A DNA stretch of 64,000 nucleotides from Bhargavaea sp. CC-171006 (GCF_009761675.1 NZ_QUZH01000004.1:124001-188000), one strand, 5' to 3'; shown: positions 16,490 through 25,392, counted from the stretch's first letter. Notes: a model not told the origin generated them from the sequence alone. Program-made: numbers and translations.

Positions 16490-17827
16490 ATGGAAAACCG
16501 ATTCAATAATCAATTGGTGGAGGACTACGAGCGGGAACCCGTTCCGCAACACAAGAGAAAGGGCTGGATCAAACTATCCATCGTCTGGATCGGCGGCATC
16601 GTTGCGCTCTCGGCCACTGCACTTGGCGGCGCTCTGGGGGCAGGCATGGCGATGGGTGATGCCCTGATTGCGACTTTCATCGGCTGCTTCATCCTCGCCG
16701 TGCTGTCCGCATTGTGCTGCACGGTCGGTGCGAAAACCGGGCTCTCCACCCCATTTGTCTCGATGTTCGCACTAGGCCGCTATGGCTCCTTTGCCGTTTC
16801 CGCGATTGTCGCCATATCGCTTTTCGGGTGGTTCGGTGTACAGCTCGATCTATTTGGCTCCAGCCTGCAGAGCATCCTGTTTGACGTATTCGGCTGGAAC
16901 ATAAACCAGAAACTGCTGGTCATCCTTGGCGGCGTTCTCATGACGACCACCGCGTTCATCGGCTATAAAGCAATTGAAAAACTGAGCCTGTTCGCAGTTC
17001 CGCTCCTGGCCGCGCTGCTCATCGCCTCACTCATGAAAGTTATGAACGGCAGGGACCTTTCTGAAGTTGCCGCCGCCCCACTGACGAGTGATCCGCTGAG
17101 TGTCGGTGTGGCCATCTCCCTGATCATCGGTTCACTTGCAGTCGGCGCAATTATCGGCCCCGATATTTCACGTTACGCCAAATCCGTGAAGGATGCAGTG
17201 ATCTCCTCGTTCGTCGGATTCTTTGTCGGATTCAGCATCGTCCTGATCATTGCCGCGCTTCTCGCTAAAGCGACGACACAGGTAGATATCGTGGAAATCA
17301 TGCTCGGACTCGGCTGGGGCACTGGTGCCTTGCTCATCCTCATCCTTGCGCAGTGGACGACGAATGACAACAACCTGTACTCCTCGGCGCTTGGTTTCTC
17401 CGTCATCTTCCAGAGCGTGCCGAAGTACATCCTGACTATTGCTGCGGGCGTCATTGGCACCGGGATGGCGGTCGGCGGAATTTACGAGAACTTCATCCCG
17501 TTCCTCATATTCCTGAGTGCGCTCATCCCGCCAATCGGAGGCATCTACGTCGTCGATTATCTGATGAATAAAAAGAAATACAGTTTCGAAAACCTTGCCG
17601 ACAACGTCCCGGTCAACTGGGGCAGCGCCACAGTGTGGGTGATGGCTGCCCTCGTTGCCTTTATGACGACGCCCGCACCGAACGGCTTCGGCCTGTTCAC
17701 CTTCACAGGCGCTTCGGGATTCGACGCATTCCTTGCTGCATGCGTGTTCCAATTCATCTTCAATAAGTTTTTGCAGGGGGCACCAGCAGTTGTCGCCCTG
17801 TCCAACCAAAGGGGGAGCATCAAATGA
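16490..17827 (+). CDS. NCS1 family permease (cytosine/allantoin/hydantoin type)
   Basis: 445 residues with twelve predicted membrane segments, started at ATG 16490 just after AAAGGAGGG; the open frame runs further upstream but overlaps the TetR gene. Motifs VALSATALGGALGAGMAMGD and IIGPDISRYAKS are typical of CodB-like members of the nucleobase-cation-symport-1 family. Its place ahead of DUF917 and HyuA genes points to uptake of a cyclic ureide or similar ring rather than cytosine (inference). The stop overlaps the next start in ATGA. Confidence 0.88.
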   Translation: MENRFNNQLVEDYEREPVPQHKRKGWIKLSIVWIGGIVALSATALGGALGAGMAMGDALIATFIGCFILAVLSALCCTVGAKTGLSTPFVSMFALGRYGSFAVSAIVAISLFGWFGVQLDLFGSSLQSILFDVFGWNINQKLLVILGGVLMTTTAFIGYKAIEKLSLFAVPLLAALLIASLMKVMNGRDLSEVAAAPLTSDPLSVGVAISLIIGSLAVGAIIGPDISRYAKSVKDAVISSFVGFFVGFSIVLIIAALLAKATTQVDIVEIMLGLGWGTGALLILILAQWTTNDNNLYSSALGFSVIFQSVPKYILTIAAGVIGTGMAVGGIYENFIPFLIFLSALIPPIGGIYVVDYLMNKKKYSFENLADNVPVNWGSATVWVMAALVAFMTTPAPNGFGLFTFTGASGFDAFLAACVFQFIFNKFLQGAPAVVALSNQRGSIK

Positions 17828-18921
17828 GACTGATCGGAAAAGAAGAAATCGAGAATATTGCAATCGGCGCGGCGCTATTGGGCACCGGAGGAGGCGGCGA
17901 CCCCTATATCGGCAAACTGATGGCGATCCAGGCGGTCGAGGAGAACGGGCCGATCCGACTCCTCAGCCTGGATGAAGTACCGGACGACGCACTGATCGTC
18001 CCGTCGGCGATGATGGGCGCCCCGACGGTCATGGTCGAGAAGATTCCGAGCGGCCATGAGGCACTCGCCGCTTTCAAGTCACTGAAGGACTTCCTCGGTC
18101 AAGAGATTTACGCTACGATGCCGATCGAGGCGGGCGGGGTCAACTCCCTGCTGCCGCTAGCCCTTGCCGCGCAGATCGGTCTTCCGGTCATCGACGCGGA
18201 CGGGATGGGACGTGCATTCCCGGAGCTTCAGATGGTCACGTTCTACCTGGAAGGCGCATCCGCCACACCGATGGTCCTGTCTGATGAAAAAGGCAACAGC
18301 CTCCTGCTGAACACAATCGACAGCGTATGGGCAGAACGGATCGCCAGAAGCGTAACAGTCGAGATGGGCGGCTCCGTCATGAATGCAATTTATCCCATGG
18401 AAGGCCATTTCGTGAAAAAAGCGTCCATCAAAAACATCCTGACGCTTGAAGAAGAGATCGGTAGGACCGTCCGTGAAGCAATGAAGCAGAACATCAACCC
18501 GATTAAAGACGTACTTGAACTCGTTGGCGGAACCGCCCTTTTCGAAGGTAAAGTGACCGATATCGATCGTAGGACGGAAGGCGGCTTCGCCAAAGGCACA
18601 GCCACAATCGACGGGCTGAACAAAAACAAAGGATCCGATTGCCGTCTCCACTTCCAGAACGAACATCTACTATGCGAAGTTGACGGCAAAGTCCGTTGTG
18701 TGACGCCTGACCTGATCGCCGTCGTGGATTCGGAGACCGGTATGCCGATCACGACGGAAGGACTGCGCTACGGCGCACGTTGCACCGTCATCGGTATACC
18801 ATGCGATGAAAAGTGGCGCACCGAGAAGGGGATCGCCACCGCAGGCCCGCGCTATTTCGGCTACGACACAGACTTCACACCGATTGAACAACTAAACGCG
18901 AAAGCAGGGATAACAAAATGA
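17824..18921 (+). CDS. DUF917 domain protein (S-methyl thiohydantoin desulfurase-like)
   Basis: 365 residues of a single DUF917 domain, with GAALLGTGGGGDPYIGKL near 15-32, IEAGGVNSLLPLALAAQIGLPVIDADGMGRAFPE (core GLPVIDADGMGRAFPE) near 125-140, and the C-terminal TEGLRYGARCTVIGIPCDEKW. DUF917 proteins are usually encoded with, or fused to, HyuA-like proteins, and the domain is sometimes named S-methyl thiohydantoin desulfurase. The enzymatic step is not established. Overlaps both neighbours by 4 bases, so it is tightly coupled. Confidence 0.88.
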   Translation: MRLIGKEEIENIAIGAALLGTGGGGDPYIGKLMAIQAVEENGPIRLLSLDEVPDDALIVPSAMMGAPTVMVEKIPSGHEALAAFKSLKDFLGQEIYATMPIEAGGVNSLLPLALAAQIGLPVIDADGMGRAFPELQMVTFYLEGASATPMVLSDEKGNSLLLNTIDSVWAERIARSVTVEMGGSVMNAIYPMEGHFVKKASIKNILTLEEEIGRTVREAMKQNINPIKDVLELVGGTALFEGKVTDIDRRTEGGFAKGTATIDGLNKNKGSDCRLHFQNEHLLCEVDGKVRCVTPDLIAVVDSETGMPITTEGLRYGARCTVIGIPCDEKWRTEKGIATAGPRYFGYDTDFTPIEQLNAKAGITK

Positions 18922-20498
18922 CAAATTACCGTCTTGGAATTGATGTCGGTGGAACCCATACCGATGCCGTCATCTTGGATGAAGCTTATCGGGTCATCGC
19001 GTCCGTCAAAGCAACGACGACAGTGGACGTCAGCAAAGGGATCTATTCGGCCATGCGCCAGGTCGTCGAAAAGTCGGGCGTTCCGGTTTCGGACATCCGC
19101 CATGCCATGCTCGGCACAACCCACTGCACTAATGCCATCGTTGAGCGAAAGCGCTTGAACCAGGTTGCAATCATCCGCATCGGCGCCCCTGCGACACTCG
19201 CTATCAAACCGCTTGTCGGGGTGCCGGACGACCTGCGGGAGATTCTGGGCAAGCATACCCACATCGTGCGCGGGGGCCACGAATTCGACGGGCGGGAAAT
19301 TGCGGAACTGGACGAAGAAAAAATCCGCGCGATTGGACGGGAACTGAACGGACAGGTCGATTCCGTCGCTATCACCTCCGTCTTTTCCCCTGTCTCCGCC
19401 GTACATGAAGAGCGCGCAGCGGAAATCATTCGCGAAGAGATGGGGCCGGATGTCGCCCTGTCCCTCTCAAGTGAAATCGGAAGCGTCGGACTGCTCGAGC
19501 GCGAAAACGCGACCATCCTGAATGCTGCCATCGTCAATGTCGCGCGCTCCACCGCTGACGGGTTCGTCAAGGCGCTTGAACAGGAAGACATCCACGCGGA
19601 AATTTTCTTCGGCCAGAATGATGGCACACTGATGTCTGTCGAGTACACCGTTAAATATCCGATTCTGACGATTGCCTGCGGTCCTACAAACAGCCTTCGG
19701 GGCGCAGCCTACCTGACTGATCGACCGGATGCACTTGTCGTCGATGTCGGCGGTACGACAACGGATGTCGGCGTCCTTGTCGACTCCTTCCCCCGCCAAT
19801 CTTCCCTTGCAGTGGAGATTGGCGGAGTCCGCACGAACTTTCGCATGCCGGACATTGCGGCGATCGGTCTCGGAGGAGGGACGATCATCCGCCTGGAAGA
19901 CGACGGCTCATTCCAAATCGGCCCACAGTCCGTCGGCCACCGCCTGAACGAAGAAGGCCTTATCTTCGGCGGTGATACGCTAACGGCCACCGACGTCGCT
20001 GCCGCACTCGGAGTCATCGAGCTCGGCGACCGCAACAAGGTGGCACACCTGGACCGCAGCCTCCTGGAAGCCGTCTACGCCCGCATGGTCGAAATGGTCG
20101 AAGAAACAATCGACAAAATGAAGACCAGCGCGGATCCGGTACCCGTCATGCTTGTCGGCGGCGGCGGCATCCTCTTCCCGACCCGCTTGAAAGGTGCCTC
20201 GGAAGTGATCCGGCCTGAAAACGCAGGGGTCGCCAACGCCATCGGATCCGCCATTTCACAAGTCAGCGGTCAAGTCGAGAAAATCTTCCTCGTCGACGAA
20301 ATCGGGCGCGAAGCCGCACTCGAGGAAGCCAAGCGGCTCGCCTTCGAAGAAGCCGCCAAAGCCGGCGCCGACACCGAATCCCTCATCATCGTTGACTTGG
20401 AAGAAGTTCCGCTCTCCTACCTTCCAGGCAACGCCACAAGGATCCGCGCAAAAGCCGCCGGAGATCTTGCGATGAACAAACAACCGGCGATCCGGTGA
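18918..20498 (+). CDS. Hydantoinase/oxoprolinase family protein (HyuA-like, short form)
   Basis: 526 residues: an ASKHA-type ATPase fold with LGIDVGGTHTDAVILDE at 5-21 (phosphate-binding loop), MLGTTHCTNAIVERK, ACGPTNSLRGAAYL and VVDVGGTTTDVGVL (the second phosphate loop). It is shorter than full HyuA proteins (about 680-700) and lacks their C-terminal domain, as is usual for members that pair with DUF917. No HyuB is encoded in this operon. It probably activates or opens a cyclic amide ring with ATP; the substrate is unknown. Confidence 0.88.
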   Translation: MTNYRLGIDVGGTHTDAVILDEAYRVIASVKATTTVDVSKGIYSAMRQVVEKSGVPVSDIRHAMLGTTHCTNAIVERKRLNQVAIIRIGAPATLAIKPLVGVPDDLREILGKHTHIVRGGHEFDGREIAELDEEKIRAIGRELNGQVDSVAITSVFSPVSAVHEERAAEIIREEMGPDVALSLSSEIGSVGLLERENATILNAAIVNVARSTADGFVKALEQEDIHAEIFFGQNDGTLMSVEYTVKYPILTIACGPTNSLRGAAYLTDRPDALVVDVGGTTTDVGVLVDSFPRQSSLAVEIGGVRTNFRMPDIAAIGLGGGTIIRLEDDGSFQIGPQSVGHRLNEEGLIFGGDTLTATDVAAALGVIELGDRNKVAHLDRSLLEAVYARMVEMVEETIDKMKTSADPVPVMLVGGGGILFPTRLKGASEVIRPENAGVANAIGSAISQVSGQVEKIFLVDEIGREAALEEAKRLAFEEAAKAGADTESLIIVDLEEVPLSYLPGNATRIRAKAAGDLAMNKQPAIR

Positions 20499-20560
20499 AC
20501 GGATGAATTCTTATACTGCGGACAGGCCATTGAAAGGGCAATCGTCTCTTTCAAGTCTGT

Positions 20561-20602
20561 ACATGAAAAAGCGATGCCCGCATGGCATCGCTTTTTTCAT
20601 GT
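20561..20602 (+). terminator. Terminator downstream of the DUF917/HyuA operon (copy 2 of a repeated hairpin)
   Basis: Stem ACATGAAAAAGCGATGCC with GGCATCGCTTTTTTCATGT around a 5-base loop; the core is nearly identical to the hairpins at 15673 and 24027. Confidence 0.92.
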
Positions 20603-20665
20603 GACCATCTGCACCGGAGGACACTGACCATCCCAATGTCAATAATCCAACCAGGCAGGGTGCAG

Positions 20666-20818
20666 TTTCGTCATTCATGGGCTCAGTTTCATCGTTCACG
20701 CCGCCGGTTTCGTCATTCGCAGACAACTTCTCATTGAATGACGAAATAACTCGGTCGAATGAAGAAGCTGGACGGCCTAATGACGAACTTCAGGAGCGAA
20801 TGAAGAAACAGCAACAGG
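20666..20818. repeat. Two facing blocks of 21-bp heptad-coding units
   Basis: At 20666-20728 three 21-bp units begin GTTTC(G/A)TC(A/G)TTC; on the minus strand they read NDETGGV NDETEPM NDETAPC. At about 20736-20818 the mirror orientation reads on the plus strand NDEITRS NEEAGRP NDELQER. Both blocks keep strict 21-base spacing over most units but neither has a supported start. Confidence 0.7.
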
Positions 20819-20917
20819 CAACCACATGCCGCGCCACTGAAATCACTAAATGCATCATTGTAAAAGCCGTGGCTTTTTCGACGCCAGTCTGCGGTAAGCG
20901 TACACTTCCAGTGCAGC

Positions 20918-20940
20918 AAAAAGCCGGCATCGCTGCCGGC
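20918..20940 (-). terminator. Terminator downstream of the ornithine cyclodeaminase-like gene
   Basis: Stem GCCGGCA/TGCCGGC followed on the minus strand by TTTTT, 10 bases past the stop. Confidence 0.88.
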
Positions 20941-20950
20941 CCATTCCTAC

Positions 20951-21946
20951 TTATACCTCAACCTGTACGCCTTGCCTGCCTGCTTCCGCCTTGCGGTAGA
21001 CGCCCTTGGCCACCGCCAGATCGTAATACGCGGCGCCGACGCATTTGAAGAAAGTGATCTCTTCTTCGGTTTCCCGGCCGGATACTTGTCCGGTCACAAG
21101 GTGCACAAGCTCCCCGTGGAGTTCATCAAATGACCAGGCTCCTGAGCGGTCGGCATAAATCAGCTCTCCCGCTTCCTCTTTCACGCCATGCAGGTCATCC
21201 GCGATGACTTTTGAGCAGCGGCGAATAAATGTCTCGTCCACTTCCCGCATGTGCGGCAGATAGGATCCGACCCCATTCACATGCGTCCCCGGACGGATTG
21301 TTTCACCGTCAAATACCGGCGTCTCGGAGCGTGTTGCGCAGTTGATGACATCCGCCCTTTTTACCGCCTCATCGACATCACCGACAATCTCGATCGATAC
21401 TTCAGCCGAGACCCACCCTTCCCTTCTTAGCCGCTCGCCGAATGCTTCCGCCTTCGAACGCGTCGGGTTGACCAACAGGATTTCCCGAATCTCACGGACA
21501 GCCAGCACGCCGAGCACCTGCTCGTATGCCATGCCTCCGGTTCCGATCACACACAGGACCGATGCCTCTTTTCTGGCTAGTCGGTCTGTCGCCAGACCGC
21601 TCATCGCTCCGGTCCTGAGCCGCGTCAGGTACGATGCGTTTAGCATCGCCAAGTGACGGCCATCTGTGGCATCAGTCACGAGCACAACGCCCTGAGTGGT
21701 CGGCAGCCCGTTTGTTTTCGGGTTCTCAGGGAAGATTGTCACCGTCTTGTTCGCCGCGATTCCTTCCGACAAGTCCGCGCATGGCATGTACAGCACCGAT
21801 GCGCTCCGTTCCGGGAATTCGATGACCGTGCGGAGCGGATTTTCGATTTTCCCGTCCGCAAGAGAATGAAGCGTCGCCTTTACATCGGGGATGGCATCTT
21901 CCATCCCGTACATTTCCATGATCTGCTGTTCATTCATGATAATCAA
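20951..21946 (-). CDS. Ornithine cyclodeaminase/mu-crystallin family protein
   Basis: 331 residues with a Rossmann NAD(P) fold: VLCVIGTGGMAYEQVLGVLAV near 130-150, preceded by TRLRTGAMSGLATDRLAR and followed by NVNGVGSYLPHMREVD-like HVNGVGSYLPHMREVDE. The family contains ornithine cyclodeaminase, alanine dehydrogenase, ketimine reductases and similar enzymes; sequence alone does not choose. TTG at 21946 lies 10 bases after AAAGGTGG; an ATG three codons later is an alternative. It follows the MFS gene by 47 bases and likely shares its transcript. Confidence 0.87.
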   Translation of the reverse strand: MIIMNEQQIMEMYGMEDAIPDVKATLHSLADGKIENPLRTVIEFPERSASVLYMPCADLSEGIAANKTVTIFPENPKTNGLPTTQGVVLVTDATDGRHLAMLNASYLTRLRTGAMSGLATDRLARKEASVLCVIGTGGMAYEQVLGVLAVREIREILLVNPTRSKAEAFGERLRREGWVSAEVSIEIVGDVDEAVKRADVINCATRSETPVFDGETIRPGTHVNGVGSYLPHMREVDETFIRRCSKVIADDLHGVKEEAGELIYADRSGAWSFDELHGELVHLVTGQVSGRETEEEITFFKCVGAAYYDLAVAKGVYRKAEAGRQGVQVEV

Positions 21947-21993
21947 AACGCATTAACCACCTTTTATTGCACGCTTGCCGTTCCGTAACCGAC

Positions 21994-23322
21994 TCAGACA
22001 AGTTGCTTTTCTGTGAGTTTCCCCTTGGCGTCAAGAACCTCCGTCTCTTCATCCAGCTGCTGGTTGCTGCGGTCGCGTACTGCCCAGATGGCAACGAGCG
22101 AAACAACCGCCGTGAAGATGATGTAGAGTGCGACCGGCACGTAGGAGTTGTTGAACTGCATCAGAAGTGCTGTCGCAATCAGCGGAGCCGTCCCCCCGGC
22201 CGCCGCTGCACCGATCTGATAACCGAGCGTGATGCCCGTGTACCGCACTTCCGCAGAGAAGATTTCCGAGAACATCGTTCCAAGCACGGCCGTGATTGGC
22301 GCCCAGATGACGCCAAGCCCGATGATGGTCGCGAGGAACATCATGATATTGGACCCTTCATGGAGCATCCAGAAGTACGGGAAGGCAAATAGGATCATGC
22401 CGACCGCTCCCCAGATATACAGCGGCTTGCGGCCGACTTTGTCGGACAGCTTGCCCATGATTGGGATGAGGATCGTCGTGATAATGGTCGCGACCATGAC
22501 CGCATTCAGCACCTCACTGTTCGTGTGGCCGACATTGCTTGTCGCATACGATACGACGAATGTACCGAAGATGTAGAACGGCGCCGTCTCGACGACTTTT
22601 GCCCCGACCGCGATCAGTACTTCACGCCAATGATGCTTGAGTGTGTGGACGAGCGGCACTTTCGGTGCCGAACCTTCCGCCTGGACCTTCTTGAACGATG
22701 GCGTCTCCTCGATCCCCTTCCGGATCCAAAGCCCGAAGATGACGAGCAGCGCACTTAGAAGGAATGGCACGCGCCAGCCCCAGCTCATGAACGCGTCTTC
22801 CGGCAGCAGCGTCATGACGGACAGCGCCAGCGTCCCGAGCACCATGCCGATCGTGACGCCCATCTGCGGCACGGAACCGAAAAAGCCCCGCTGGTCCTTT
22901 GGTGCATATTCCACGGCGAGTAGCATCGCACCGCCCCATTCCCCGCCGATGCCGAGCCCCTGGATCAGGCGGAGTGTAATCAGCAGGATCGGTGCCCAGA
23001 TGCCGATTGCGTAGTACGTCGGCAAAAGCCCCATCGCGAATGTCGCAATTCCCATCAGGCTAAGCGTCAGGACGAGCGTTTTTTTCCGTCCTATCCTGTC
23101 CCCGATATGGCTGAAGATCACCCCGCCAAGCGGTCGGATAAAGAATGACAGCGCGAATGAAGCATACGCCAGAATCAATCCGATCGACGGATCTTCCGCA
23201 ACAAAGAACATCGTATTGAAGACGAGCGCAGCGACCGTTCCGTACAGGAAGTAATCGAACCACTCGATGGAGCTTCCGACGAGGCTGGCGATCAGCACGC
23301 GCCTCATGTCCTTGTCTTTCAT
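21994..23322 (-). CDS. MFS transporter of the metabolite:H+ symporter (ShiA-like) family
   Basis: 442 residues with twelve membrane helices. VGSSIEWFDYFLYGTVAALVF near 16-36, the RPLGGVIFSHIGDRIGRKKTLV loop near 78-99 (core FSHIGDRIGRKK) and RLIQGLGIGGEWGGAMLLAVEYAP (core GLGIGGEWGG) are the MHS family hallmarks. Substrates are organic acids, betaines or similar. It is divergent from the XRE-cupin regulator, and two palindromes lie between them. ATG at 23322 after AGGGGGAAG. Confidence 0.92.
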   Translation of the reverse strand: MKDKDMRRVLIASLVGSSIEWFDYFLYGTVAALVFNTMFFVAEDPSIGLILAYASFALSFFIRPLGGVIFSHIGDRIGRKKTLVLTLSLMGIATFAMGLLPTYYAIGIWAPILLITLRLIQGLGIGGEWGGAMLLAVEYAPKDQRGFFGSVPQMGVTIGMVLGTLALSVMTLLPEDAFMSWGWRVPFLLSALLVIFGLWIRKGIEETPSFKKVQAEGSAPKVPLVHTLKHHWREVLIAVGAKVVETAPFYIFGTFVVSYATSNVGHTNSEVLNAVMVATIITTILIPIMGKLSDKVGRKPLYIWGAVGMILFAFPYFWMLHEGSNIMMFLATIIGLGVIWAPITAVLGTMFSEIFSAEVRYTGITLGYQIGAAAAGGTAPLIATALLMQFNNSYVPVALYIIFTAVVSLVAIWAVRDRSNQQLDEETEVLDAKGKLTEKQLV

Positions 23323-23351
23323 ATAACTTCCCCCTAATCCCCATATAAAAG

Positions 23352-23385
23352 TTGAAGCACCCCTTCAATTGAAGTGACACTTCAA
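23352..23385. promoter_or_regulatory. Two abutting 17-bp palindromic operators
   Basis: TTGAAGCACCCCTTCAA at 23352-23368 is followed without a gap by TTGAAGTGACACTTCAA at 23369-23385, the second being a perfect palindrome around a central A. They sit between the divergent MFS and XRE-cupin genes and are the probable binding sites of that regulator. Confidence 0.75.
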
Positions 23386-23456
23386 TTTATGCTACCATCA
23401 TAAGTGAGCTTAAAAACGTTGTCAATCTTATTTTTAGATTATTAGGAGAGTTTGGA

Positions 23457-23996
23457 TTGGACCTTACACTTGGCCTGAAAATCAAAAACATACGCAAGGA
23501 AAAACAGAAGACGCTGAAACAGGTGGCGGAAGAAACCGGCTTCTCCATCAGCTTCCTTTCCCAGCTGGAGCGCGGCAAATCTTCCGCGACGCTGGAATCC
23601 CTCAAGAAAATCTCCCTCGCCCTCGGCGTCAGTCCCGGGCACTTTTTCGAAGAGGAAGCCGGCATTCCGGAACAAGATGGATTGGGCATGGCCGAACGCA
23701 TCGCTGCATACGGTGTACACTACCGTAATCTTGCGCCCGGCTTCAGCTCGCCTGACTTCATGCCGATGCAGGTCACATTGGAAGCTGGCGAGAACGGCGG
23801 CCAGCCTATCACCCATGCCGGCCAGGAATTCGTCTATGTACTGGAAGGAAAACTTACCGTGGAAGTCGGAGAGTCACTGACCGAACTCACCCCCGGCCGC
23901 TCGCTTTTCTATGACGCCGGAGATTCCCATTACTGGTACAACCGAAGTGATGGGCGGACTGTGTTTCTCTGCGTTTCATCGGACACTGCCAGATAA
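23457..23996 (+). CDS. XRE family regulator with C-terminal cupin domain
   Basis: 179 residues: helix-turn-helix at about 6-60 (LKIKNIRKEKQKTLKQVAEETGFSISFLSQLERGKSS, core GFSISFLSQLERG) and a cupin at about 105-175 (AGQEFVYVLEGKLTVEVG, LFYDAGDSHYWYNRS). Such proteins bind a small ligand through the cupin and repress nearby transport or catabolic genes. The start is TTG at 23457, 6 bases after AGGAGAG. Likely controls the divergent MFS-cyclodeaminase operon through the paired palindromes upstream. Confidence 0.9.
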   Translation: MDLTLGLKIKNIRKEKQKTLKQVAEETGFSISFLSQLERGKSSATLESLKKISLALGVSPGHFFEEEAGIPEQDGLGMAERIAAYGVHYRNLAPGFSSPDFMPMQVTLEAGENGGQPITHAGQEFVYVLEGKLTVEVGESLTELTPGRSLFYDAGDSHYWYNRSDGRTVFLCVSSDTAR

Positions 23997-24026
23997 GAAA
24001 GCACACTTACAGATTTCATTCCATTT

Positions 24027-24054
24027 AAAAAAGCGATGCCCGCGCGGCATCGCA
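24027..24054. terminator. Terminator between XRE-cupin and acetamidase genes (copy 3 of a repeated hairpin)
   Basis: AAAAAGCGATGCC-CGCGC-GGCATCGC, with the T run on the minus strand, 10 bases past the acetamidase stop. The loop and inner stem are identical to the copy at 15673. Confidence 0.88.
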
Positions 24055-24063
24055 TTCTTAGTC

Positions 24064-25392
24064 TCATTCAATTTTGCCATACTGTTTCCTCGCCAGCTCA
24101 TAAAGTCCCGCTTCCTTCAACTTCTCAACCGGCGCAAGGAATGTGACGGTGACAACACCCGGATGGCGTCCAATTTCGATGGAGCCGGTGATGGTCGAAC
24201 GGTTCATCACCTCTTCAATGGTAATATCCAGGACATCTGCTGCCCGCTTCATTCCATTTTCGGTCGCGTCATTCAATGTAGGTCCGGTGCCGATGAACGA
24301 TACCGGCAGAGACTCTTCCAGTTTCGCTACTTTCCATCGTGCTGCCACTTTTTCGGCAGCCTGCCGCTCTGCTTGTGTGATCGGCATTGCCGTATATGGC
24401 AGGTCCTCAACATTCGGCAGGAGAATCGGACCGTCCAGCTTGGCGTCTTTCAGGACATGTACCTGTAGATGGACGATGCCCGCTACGTCAGTGGTGTGCC
24501 CAGCAATTTCTCCGTCTCCCTGCATCGCGTGCATATCACCCAGATAGACACCGCCGTCTTCAACCTTGACCGGACAGATGAGAATAGCTCCGGCACGGAC
24601 ACGGTTGATGTCCATATGCCCGTCGGTACGGTGGGTTTCCAGTTCTTCCGCTGTGCACGAATAGTCGTGCGGTGCACCGACCAGGAACGAACCGAAGTCA
24701 CCCGCGTTATGAGAATCCGGAGTAGGCCGTGACGGTGTTGTCCCAAGTTGGCCGAGAAATGGCCGTGTCCTCGCTATGGTCCCGACCAGATCATGCGGCG
24801 CAAAAGTCACAATCGGATTCTGAACCGAGTTTTCAGGAGTTTGCATATAATTTCGGCCGTCACTTGCGACCTGTTCCGCCGCTTCTTCAGTCAGTGTCAC
24901 CCCGACCGTTCCGCTCTCATCAAAGGCCATCGTATAGCCGTTGGTGAATTCAAATGGCGTGACATTTTCACCACACTCTGCACATCGGATTGCTTCCTGT
25001 CCGGTCCCTTTGATGACTGTTTCAGGATACATCGTTCCACACCCCGGGCACTTGACCGCGATGAACGGGTCCCCGACAAAACGTCCTTCAACCGGCCGGT
25101 CATTGCCGGATGCGGTCGCCCGGGAGGTCACTTCGATTGATTTGATTTCTACGACAATGGCATCCCCGGGCTTTGCTCCTTCCACGAAAACCGGCTTCGT
25201 GACTTCATGGCCGCCACGGATGCAGGGCGTGATCATCGGTCCCCAGCAGCCCGGTGCCGTGTGGGCGATAATATGGCCGCCGTCTTTCACCGGCCCCAGC
25301 ATCGGCTTGTCCGGATCGAGCACCCCGTCGATGTACTCGTTGACCAAAATCATCTCTTGGGCTTCCCCGGCACGCTTCATTTCCTGAACCAC
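24064..25392 (-). CDS. Acetamidase/formamidase family protein
   Basis: 442 residues. Hydrolyses short amides to acid and ammonia in the cytoplasm. Motifs include THRTDGHMDINRVRAGAILICPV (core HMDINRVRAGA), LGDMHAMQGDGEI (metal-site DxHAxQGDGE) and MNRSTITGSIEI. Two CxxC pairs (C115/C118 and C137/C140) form a zinc-ribbon-like loop inserted after VGDPFIAVK. GTG start at 25392, 6 bases after GGGGAGA. It is single-gene, next to the cyclodeaminase/MFS locus, and may provide nitrogen. Confidence 0.9.
   Translation of the reverse strand: MVQEMKRAGEAQEMILVNEYIDGVLDPDKPMLGPVKDGGHIIAHTAPGCWGPMITPCIRGGHEVTKPVFVEGAKPGDAIVVEIKSIEVTSRATASGNDRPVEGRFVGDPFIAVKCPGCGTMYPETVIKGTGQEAIRCAECGENVTPFEFTNGYTMAFDESGTVGVTLTEEAAEQVASDGRNYMQTPENSVQNPIVTFAPHDLVGTIARTRPFLGQLGTTPSRPTPDSHNAGDFGSFLVGAPHDYSCTAEELETHRTDGHMDINRVRAGAILICPVKVEDGGVYLGDMHAMQGDGEIAGHTTDVAGIVHLQVHVLKDAKLDGPILLPNVEDLPYTAMPITQAERQAAEKVAARWKVAKLEESLPVSFIGTGPTLNDATENGMKRAADVLDITIEEVMNRSTITGSIEIGRHPGVVTVTFLAPVEKLKEAGLYELARKQYGKIE

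Larger units (their letters stand above)
20499..20950. other. 450-bp intergenic region with repeats and two terminators
   Basis: Between the convergent HyuA-like and ornithine cyclodeaminase-like genes there is no credible gene. It holds the HyuA terminator (20561-20602), two facing blocks of 21-bp heptad-coding units (about 20666-20818), and the terminator of the cyclodeaminase gene (20918-20940). Confidence 0.75.
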
